From Ligustrum vulgare (taxonomy: Eukaryota; Streptophyta; Magnoliopsida; Lamiales; Oleaceae), in contig OY743169.1 in NCBI GenBank assembly GCA_963555705.1, forward strand, positions 50,334,124 to 50,398,123: DNA of 64,000 nucleotides, read 5' to 3'. The translations under genes were made by a program, and so were the position numbers. The notes below the pieces were generated by a model. It did no database searches. It had not been told where the DNA came from and worked only from the letters and a program-made list of their open reading frames with translations. Below, piece by piece: positions 56,681 to 64,000 of the stretch (position 1 is the first letter of the stretch; each line of letters begins with the position of its first letter).

Positions 56681-56839
56681 ACGGCCGTAAGTTAAAACTT
56701 TACGGCCGTAACTCTACTCCATCGAATTTATCAAGAGGCCTAATTACGGCCGTAACTATATTGTTTACGGCCGTAGTTAATTCTTTTTAAATTTTTTCAG
56801 ATTGTCACTTACGGCCGTAATTAATATCTTCACAGCCGT
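56681..56839. promoter_or_regulatory. Phased ACGGCCGT array, most regular copy (6 sites)
   Basis: Sites start at 56681, 56702, 56746, 56767, 56811 and 56832 (ACAGCCGT). Steps are exactly 21, 44, 21, 44, 21, a 65 bp period of paired palindromes. Spacers are AT-rich and unlike each other. It lies outside the LTRs, downstream of protease. Confidence 0.75.
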
Positions 56840-56919
56840 AAGTTTCGCAAACTTTTAAAACTACATCTCTTCTTCTGATTCCATTCACATTCCCCTATTT
56901 TGTTTTGTATTGTCATGCT

Positions 56920-56966
56920 CCACATTCAGGACAATGTGGAATTCAAGTGTGGGGGGGGGGGGGAAT
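56920..56966 (+). other. Internal polypurine-tract-like site with hairpin
   Basis: Hairpin CCACATT-CAGGAC-AATGTGG (56920-56939), then GAATTCAAGTGT and a run of 13 G (56951-56963). The terminal purine tract of the same element reads TTTAAGTGTGTGGGGATT, so this is a second similar tract 1.7 kb upstream. The other Athila-like element has the same pair (21092-21109 and adjoining purines, minus strand). Confidence 0.7.
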
Positions 56967-58662
56967 GATTATCTATTATCTTTTGTTATCCCTGTTTTAT
57001 TTATCTTCATTCAGTTTTTTGTTAGTTAGCTTTAATTGTGCTTAGACCCACATTTGGTTTAATAGGAAGCAGCCCCACTTATGATAATTTTTGAACTACC
57101 AACTTCTTAAATTGCATAATCAGACAAAGAACGAGCACATAGAGATGAGTCATAAAGATGAGTTTTCCAATAATTTCTGAATTAGTTTGAAAATGGGGAC
57201 AAATTGAAAATTTTCTGCTACCTAATTGAGTCAAACCAAAACTGATATGATAAAATACCACCCCGAGTAACTTCATTCTATCCTTATCCACTAGATTTTG
57301 AGTTCGGAACCAAGACTGAGCAATGACCTATAACTCATAATTGGATGGGAGGAACACATATAATCCATAATTTGTGAGCTTTTAAGCCTATGAGCTACTT
57401 TTACTCTTTATATTAAGCTCTATTTTTTATGTGTGTCCTGTATGGTTGGTTTGTGCTTGGATGTGATTTCTTGTGCATACCGTTGTAGCTTCTGACTCAA
57501 GTGCAAAATATAGTAGAGGCATTAGGTGAAACTAAATTTGACCTGCTAAAAGGGCCTACCATGATACATGTACCAATAGAAGCCCTTTTGAGCCTTAGCC
57601 TTTCTTTGAATTTTTTATGCCACGCTACAAGACACGAATACCCTTTCTTTCACATTGTCTATGTTTTGAACCCATAGAGAAGGGATTTGCAAGCTTTTGT
57701 TGATTTAGGATCGTGCTGTGGTCTAAGTCTAAGAAGTTGCAATGGTTATCTTGTGTTGGGTGACGGTTGTGTAATGGACTGAATTCAGGGGAATGTAATT
57801 CTATCTTGTGTCAATTGGTGACTGCGTAATGATTTGAACAAAAGAGAAAAAGTTGCAGTCTATACTCGAAAAAAAAATCGAAAGAGAAAAAGCAATAAAA
57901 AGGAAGTTTAGTCAAGAAAATTAGTAGTTGAGGAAGTCAAACACTCAACTTGTAAAAAAAAAAAATTCAAGTGTGAACAAAGTTGGGTAGAGTGAAACAA
58001 TGAAGTTCGTATTGAGAGTGAAGGAAGTAATGTCATTGTGAATTGACTTGGTTTGCGAAATTCCTTCTCGACTAGGCCTAAATATGTCATTTTATCCTAC
58101 CTGACCTGAGGCCCCGTTACAACCAAATAAAGACCTTTACTTTGCACTTGTGTTATTGTTAGCTCCGGTTATGACATTTGAGCAGTCTGTGGTAATAGAT
58201 TCTCCATGCAGTGAGTTGAGTGAAAAATCTCACCCTTATACACTTTGTGCGAAGAGAGAAATATCTATTGAGGGTGTGAACTCCCATTACATATGCTTAT
58301 GAGTGGTTTGAATTGGTTGGTCTATATTTTGTGCTTTCAAGTTGGCCAAAAACTAACACCCATGTAGTAAATCATTGATAGAGGTTAAAAGAGAACTCAC
58401 GAGAGGTGGGAGGATACAAGCCACATTGGGAAATGAATTGGACCGGGGGTATTGATTTTCATTTCTGTTCAGAGGATATTGGATAATGCATCTCTTGCAC
58501 ACACTAACACACTCCGGTTATGCAATTGAATTTTCATGCTAAAAGAGAAGTGGGCTGTAACCTTGACTTTCCGATTGTAGGTCTATCTTTTTGTTTGAGT
58601 TATGTTTCTTTTCTTTCACATCATTATTCGAGGACGAACAATGGTTTAAGTGTGTGGGGATT

Positions 58663-60281
58663 TGATAAGTTCTTTATTAGCACGTATTTAATTCACTTAT
58701 TATCTTATTTTTTTATTGGTTTGATCCTATTGAAGTATCGTTTAATGCACTTTCACTTATTGTGCTATGTAAGGTCAAAAAGAAGAAAAGAAAGGAAACA
58801 GGATCAAAGAAATACAAAAAAATCAAGAAGTGAGGTTCAAGAGCATATTCAAAGAGCTCCAAATAAATAATGGCATGTGGGAAGAAGATTAGATGCAAAA
58901 ATTATGGTCAAAGAAGGTTTGGGATGAAGTTGGAAATCAAAAACTTGCAAGGATTGTGATCATGAATTTTAGTCATAGATTGAAGCTCAATTTGGTCATA
59001 GAAAAATTTCGAATTTGAGAAGATCTATTTCACAAATAATTGTATATATTTGAGTTTTTTTTCCAATGCAACTCGAATCACCACAATCGGATTTTGAGAG
59101 AGAAAGTTATGACCAAAACATCGAGTACGGGCGCTTCTCGGCAGAGATGCACTTACTGCCTTAAATGACATAGTTACGGATGTAACTTCCAAATTCCGAA
59201 AATTTTCAGTAGCTCACTTACGGCCGTGATAAGGAAAGTTACGGCCGTAACTTGCTTTCCAAGAAATTTCCTTATCTAGTTCAAGGTCTATCTTTGGTAT
59301 ATCTTGTGGGTAAAGTTAGGGCACGATTATGGGAGTATTAAATGAGAAAAATCACCACAAAAGGAGGCTGGACATTGAGGAAAATTGAGAGCAAAATATA
59401 GAGCATTATTGGGAGATTTTCAAGCACAAGAATATCAACAACAATGGAATTCATGAAGCAACTTGAAGAATCTACCACAACCATGTTAGGCTAAATTCCA
59501 TATCTTGTTCAAATGGGAAGTTGTATTAACTTGATTATGTTATTTTCTTTTCCTACAAATTAGTAGCGTGAATTTATTCCTTTATTTCAATTGTTGGATT
59601 ATTATGTTTTGAATGTTCAATTGAGTTTATTTGATTAATAATTTAATTTGGCCAATTGGATTATTGATCTTTGGATTCATGAATATGCTATGTTTAGATT
59701 CTTGATCCGTAATTGCCATTGAATCTTTACTTTAGTAGCAAATAAATCTCGTGCAGGTTTAGTAATAATTCAACTTGGATTGATTAATTCGAGCTTGTGA
59801 AATTAACGATCTAATTCAATATATTCTTCTAAATTTTCATACTAGTCATGCATTAAATCTTAAGAGCTTGTTTAGGATTTTCCGTGGTTAGAATTGGTTC
59901 GAATAGCTTGTTTTGAATCAATATACATAAGGAAGAATTTAGATAATCAGAGCTTGTTGATTATTTATGATTGATAATTGAATTAGGGATAGAAACACGT
60001 TACAAGGAAAAGTATAACATTAATCAAGGGCACAACCGAACCCGAGAACAAGATTTCTTCTCATATTATTTCTCTAGTCATATTTAATTGTTTATTTTTA
60101 TGCATATTTTTTATTCAAACAATTTCAAACAAAAAACCCCCATGCCATTCTAATTGATCGAACAACTAAAATTAATTTTCGTTCCTCGTGGGATCGACCC
60201 TTACTCTCGCTACTACATTATTAATTAATATTTAGCGAGTAAGGAATTATTTATTATTTTGGTGCATTGCCACACGCATCA
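58663..60281 (+). repeat. 3' LTR of Athila-like gag-protease element
   Basis: 1619 bp, TGATAAGT...ACGCATCA, uninterrupted. It includes array sites 59155-59248 and the conserved GTGGGATCGACCCTTACTCTC-like block near 60188. Confidence 0.95.
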
Positions 60282-60372
60282 AAGAGCTTTTGGTTTCGAA
60301 TGACTCAATTCTGTATTGTTTCACATGTTTAATGACAATGTTGACCTAGTTGTTTTAGCCTTTTCCATGTTT

Positions 60373-60600
60373 TGGTGGTCGCAGTGATCCAGTTGTTTTT
60401 CTGTGGTTGGCTGCGTTAGGCGTTCGGTGGCCATAATAACCCAATTTTTTACTGTGGTCCGCCGTTTTCGCACTTTTGTTATTTTAGTGACCCAGTCATT
60501 AACTGTGGTCGGTCGTTTACATTTTTGGTGGCCTAGTGACCCAGTTGTTTACTATGGTTGGCCATTTGTGTGTTTGCGCATTTTGTGACCTAAGTGGACA
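60373..60600. repeat. Degenerate minisatellite of about 52 bp
   Basis: Four diverged units with the core GTGACCCAGTTGTTTACTGT-like sequence followed by GGTTGGCCGTTT (near 60385, 60435, 60490, 60537). Tandem repeats between pol and the 3' LTR are common in Tat-type elements. Confidence 0.75.
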
Positions 60601-60702
60601 CATAGAAGACCATTCAAGTGAAAAAATAACTCAGGATTTATAAAAATAACCTCCTTACATTATTAAAGTAGCAATGAATTGGAAAGGAAAGAAAAGAATG
60701 AC

Positions 60703-60960
60703 ATTACATAATACTTTTTTAGATTCTGGATGTTCCATGGACGGACTAGCTTTTTGCCTTCAAGGTCTTCAAGTTCATAGGTGCAGGGCTTTACCACTCT
60801 TAGGACTTTATAGGGTCATTCCCATCTCGCATCCAGTTTCCCTACTGCGTGCCCTGCTGCATCGTCTCTCCTTAGCACAAGTTCTCCGCATTGGAGGGTA
60901 CGTAGTTGGATCCTTTGGTTGTAATAGTTCATCATCCTTCTTCAATATTCTGCGGCTTTT
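60703..60960 (-). pseudogene. Tat-lineage integrase C-terminus
   Basis: The minus strand reads MMNYYNQRIQLRTLQCGELV, then LDARWE-stop-PYKVLRVVKP, CTYELEDLEGKKL and PWNIQNLKKYY. This is the characteristic end of Tat/Ogre-type gypsy polyproteins (GDLVLR...GP.....Y.L...G...PR.WN...LK.YY). About 85 codons remain with one stop. It marks the host element disrupted by the 45.8-60.3 kb insertion. Confidence 0.8.
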
Positions 60961-60972
60961 GATTTCGCCTGG

Positions 60973-61130
60973 ATTCACTTTTAGTGAATAATCATATCTA
61001 AAATTCACTTATGGTGAATAACTAAACATTACTCATTTCCAAATTCACTTTTGGCGAATAAATAAATTCATTTTGAATTTACTTCTGGTGAATAATTAAA
61101 TATTCATTTTCGAATTCACTTCTTGTCAAT
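60973..61130. repeat. Palindromic TTCAC...GTGAA repeat cluster
   Basis: Five units 30-40 bp apart (ATTCACTT at 60973, 61003, 61043, ATTTACTT at 61077, ATTCACTT at 61113), each followed by a GTGAATAA or variant. Each unit is a small inverted repeat, TTCAC-TTTTA-GTGAA in the first. Confidence 0.85.
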
Positions 61131-61632
61131 AATCAATTGCCTAGATATCAAATATAATTTATAATAATAGTACACTCCAATTTCAACATATTATATCATA
61201 GGGTCATTTGTATCATCCTGTAGTGATACTACTTTGGGTATATTGAATCTTTCAATGATTATACATATATGTTCTTGCATCTTATAAATCATTGCATAAG
61301 TATAATCAATCATTGAATAGATATCAATTTCGACATATAATCTATAATCATTTTAATTGAAATCTCAACGTGATCAACTGGTACATCAAAGAATACTCTC
61401 AAAGTACCGAGATGAGAATCATACATTTTGTTCTCACTCATTGGTATATCAAAGAGCTCAAGCTAGTGATTTAGATTACAGTCTCATCCACCATATATTA
61501 TGTCAATTCTTTGAAAAGTTTTGTTTGCAACGGGTCGTCTTTTACGACTATGTAATATTTTTTCATTTGCACAAATAACTGCTGAATTTATACATTTAAG
61601 TATTTGGACTTTAGGTCCTATAATAATGATCC
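61131..61632. other. Intergenic stretch, nothing recognised
   Basis: AT-rich with short direct repeats (TATCAAAGA near 61384 and 61447). No domain in either strand. Confidence 0.5.
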
Positions 61633-62419
61633 TAGGGATGACAGTAAAATCCACGAACCCGATACCCATTGGAGACCCGACATAAACGGGAGGGGATTAC
61701 CCGACTAATTGGATTTGTGGGTCGGGTATGGAGGTAAATGTTAAAACCCGAAATGGGTATGGGTAGGGTGTGAATTTTACTACAAAATATATACCCGATC
61801 CATATACCCATTAATTTCCTTAAAGAAATATAGAATTTAAAATAAAAGTGATTGTTTGAAAAAAAAAATCGTTAAAAAAACATAAGGGAGAGATATGACT
61901 ATATATCGTCATTGGGAAGTAATTTTTTGAAATAGTAAAATCGTTAAAAAATAAGTGTAAGTGAGTTATATGTAAGATCAAATTCTTTAATCTTCAATAT
62001 GCCGTGTCTGGTAGCGAATTTTTGGCTAATTTTTCTCAGATTTTGATAGTTTTTATAATAAAATATTATATTTTTTTTTTATCAACAGTAGTTGCTACCT
62101 ATGAAAAAGAATCAAAAACTCATTTTTAATCTCTTGCATAGACCATTATATATCAACGTGGATCATGGAAGTATATATATATAATTTTAGAGTTTGTCAC
62201 ACCAGCACGTTTATTAGAAAAATTAAATACAAAAATTAAAAAATAGGTAATGGGTTTCAAATGGGTATAGAAGTGTACTCGCCCCTAACCCGCCTCCGAC
62301 CCAACCCTGACCCACCATTTTTAAATGGGTAATAGGTAGGGTATGGATGTTGTAAATCTCTAGTGGATAGGGTACAAATTTGGTAAACCTGGCACATACC
62401 CAACTCATTGTCATCTCTA
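61633..62419. mobile_element. hAT-type MITE (787 bp)
   Basis: Ends TAGGGATGACA and TGTCATCTCTA-like (inverted, one mismatch), with 8 bp flanking repeats AATGATCC (61625-61632) and AATGATTC (62420-62427), seven of eight matching. The interior near both ends is full of GGGTAATGGGT / ACCCATTACCC words. No transposase. Confidence 0.8.
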
Positions 62420-62427
62420 AATGATTC

Positions 62428-63051
62428 CTACATTGGGATTTTTTAAATTTGGCCAAAGTATTTTATATTTCATCAACCTCAATTTCATAAGAGAGTTGTG
62501 TAATGTATGTAGTCAACTTCTTTATCGATTCCATTTCATCTCAATTATTCAAGAGGCATTTGCTTTTTAGAATCGATTGTCATTGTGCTTCAGGCATGAT
62601 CACGTTTTAGGTGTGTTTTTGTTTAATTTTCCCATAAAAATCTGTATTATATAAATCGGCTAAAAATGCAGCAACACATGTCATTCATAAATGGGGATAT
62701 AATCTCAATCATATATTTCAGTGCATTTTGTTTGGGGGGGGGGGTGTGTGTGTGTGTGTGTGTGTGTGTTGCACTTCTTAGAAATCATAAAGCTTCACAA
62801 GGAAATCGTTGTTTCATCATATTTACATGTTTATATGTAAAATATTGTTGCATGTGAAAACATTTCTATTTAAATTATTCTCATAGAAAATAACTGGAGG
62901 CTTTTAATCTGCTACAATATTCTATTATCTCAACTAATTCGTAAAATCATTAATGATTTTAAGAAGTATTCATGCTAGTATTTATCACTTTGCTCGTAAT
63001 ATCATTACTTGAGCAAATAATAAGTAATTCATTTTCTTAGTAAGATAATTA
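62428..63051. other. Intergenic stretch with GT microsatellite
   Basis: Contains a run of G then (GT)n at about 62732-62769. The open frame 62666-62857 runs through it and is not a gene. Nothing else recognised. Confidence 0.6.
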
Positions 63052-63226
63052 GCCCTTGTTTGAGCCCCATTATTTCTCATTATTTTTACAATTTTTTTCT
63101 ACAGTAATCAATCTCAACCATCCAAAAAAGTCAAGCCCACAATTTTTTACTTTTCAAACCACTTTTTAACCATTAGATTTCCAAAACTCAAATTATAAAT
63201 TGAAATAATGGGGCTCAAACAAGGGC
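63052..63226. mobile_element. PIF/Harbinger (Tourist-like) MITE, 175 bp
   Basis: Perfect 25 bp terminal inverted repeats starting GCCCTTGTTTGAGCCCC (63052-63076 and 63202-63226) and a 3 bp duplication TTA (63049-63051, 63227-63229). The length, ends and TTA target are those of Tourist-like MITEs. Too short to code. Confidence 0.93.
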
Positions 63227-63229
63227 TTA

Positions 63230-64000
63230 ATTTGCTTTTGAAAACAAGCAGCAATGAGAACTTGTTAACTCGAATAATCTTCTGGTTCTTCAGTGAATGT
63301 CATTTTGCATTCTCAATAAATCTCATTATTGAATTGGGATGATCCAACCAATCATGCTAAAGTTCAGTAAGTTATTTATTCACTTGTACATATGTATAAA
63401 CTTCTAGTTCATTACATTATTCATTTCACTTGTACATATTATGTATAGGACATATCAGTATACCTTGATTTATTTTATTATACCCAAAAAGGCCAGGAAC
63501 AATATCCAAGAAAATACTTCTTGTTCCCATTCTTGTCTACAAATCTTTCCTTCTCTTTTATTATATCAAAAAAGGTTATGGGGGCATTATCTCAAAATAA
63601 TTTTTGTTCCCACCTTTTTTATATTTTATTCCCATTTTTCTTGGTGGAATCAATGCCACATGGAGCCACTGCTCTTCACACGTTAAACAATGCATTTAAA
63701 TAGATCATTTGGGAAGAAGGTTATATCCATACAAAATTGATGTTTATTATCAAATATCCGTAAATACTATTCTAATCTTTCGGTAAATATTTTGAAAAAG
63801 ATTTACTGAGTTCGACTTAAAAGATTGAGGCTACTAATGGATCAAAGTATCCTAGAAGATGTTCGTTGGTTGATGGAAGTAAAAATTCGATTAGTTGGCT
63901 AATTACTAGAATTGTTTTCTAAACACATGCCTAGTTTTGGTAAGAGTACTTTTACAAAGAAGTGAAGAGAAAGAAGATTAAAAGGATGCTACAAAATGTG
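63230..64000. other. Intergenic stretch to window end, nothing recognised
   Basis: AT-rich. Weak internal repetition (TTGTTCCCA near 63521 and 63605). The open frames at 63441-63703 overlap each other and have no domain. Confidence 0.5.

Larger units (their letters stand above)
56451..58662 (+). other. Non-coding 3' region of the Athila-like element
   Basis: Holds, in order, the AGGCAA hairpin (56550-56567), the six-site ACGGCCGT array (56681-56839), an internal purine tract (56940-56966), low-coding DNA, and the terminal purine tract at 58646-58662. RT, RNase H and integrase, which should precede this region, are absent. No gene recognised. Confidence 0.8.
45819..60281 (+). mobile_element. 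Ty3/gypsy Athila-like element with gag-protease only
   Basis: LTRs start TGATAAGT and end ACGCATCA. The 3' LTR (58663-60281) is 1619 bp; the 5' LTR (45819-53981) is also exactly 1619 bp after removing the nested 6539 bp element and one target copy. Flanking duplication GAGAG/AAGAG (four of five match). The primer-binding site TTTTTGGCGTCGTTGTTGGGGA-like at 53984-54005 is Athila/Tat type. The purine tract AAGTGTGTGGGGATT abuts the 3' LTR. The 4.7 kb interior has gag and protease but no RT, RNase H or integrase, so it depends on another element. Confidence 0.93.

Noticed and set aside
56681..56839. CRISPR-like reading of the regular palindromes with variable spacers
   Set aside because: This is plant nuclear DNA, the sites are full palindromes of 8-12 bp in alternating 21/44 steps, spacers are shorter than or unlike CRISPR spacers, and no cas genes are present.
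60674..60991. Plus-strand open frame of 105 codons
   Set aside because: The opposite strand carries the Tat integrase C-terminus; the plus frame has no recognisable domain.

Overview
This is plant nuclear DNA from a repeat-rich genome, most likely a eudicot. It is AT-rich and consists mainly of nested LTR retrotransposons (Ty1/copia and Ty3/gypsy), pieces of DNA transposons (CACTA, Helitron, hAT, Harbinger) and minisatellites. No rRNA, tRNA, CRISPR or bacterial-type operon was seen. The only candidate host gene is a small secreted cysteine-rich peptide gene of the EMBRYO SURROUNDING FACTOR 1 (ESF1)-like type, on the minus strand. Its exon 1 (15950-16022) and exon 2 (9464-9648) are separated by a 6.1 kb copia element inserted exactly at the intron's 3' splice site. 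Species cannot be named from the sequence.

Layout. 0-1.4 kb: 3' end and protein remnants of a minus-strand Helitron. 1.45-2.14 kb: hAT-type MITE. 2.6-8.75 kb: degraded copia element, minus strand, TSD GAATT. 9.46-16.02 kb: ESF1-like gene with a plus-strand copia element (9654-15801, TSD CTACA) in its intron. 16.4-17.07 kb: a 368 bp tandem duplication whose second copy holds a CACTA transposon (17071-40798, TSD TTC); the first copy still shows the empty site. The CACTA carries a minus-strand Athila-like element (17867-28566), fragments of a gene with a RAD23-like ubiquitin-like exon, and a gag-only copia (30303-40099). That copia is itself hit by a small non-autonomous gypsy-like element (31970-35745) and by a solo LTR (38291-39673). 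41.27-41.98 kb: end of a plus-strand Helitron.

42-61 kb appears to be the remains of a Tat-lineage gypsy element, minus strand. It has an antisense spliced ORF with its own TATA box (44257-45589), minisatellites, and an integrase C-terminus (60703-60960). An Athila-like gag-protease element (45819-60281) split it, and a gypsy element of the CRM/chromovirus type (45908-52446) then entered the 5' LTR of that Athila-like element. 60.3-64 kb: minisatellites, a hAT MITE (61633-62419) and a Harbinger/Tourist MITE (63052-63226).

The most unusual signal is a set of arrays of the palindrome ACGGCCGT, usually TTACGGCCGTAA. The sites come in pairs 21-22 bp apart, and pairs are separated by a further 31, 44 or 53-54 bp, so nearly all steps are close to whole turns of the DNA helix. 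The arrays occur in LTRs or 3' non-coding regions of three different retroelements here, with conserved spacing and non-conserved spacer sequence. Their sites differ between sister LTRs largely by transitions in CG or CHG contexts. Two Athila-type elements also share a covarying hairpin with invariant loop AGGCAA and a second, internal polypurine-tract-like site preceded by a CACATT/AATGTG hairpin.
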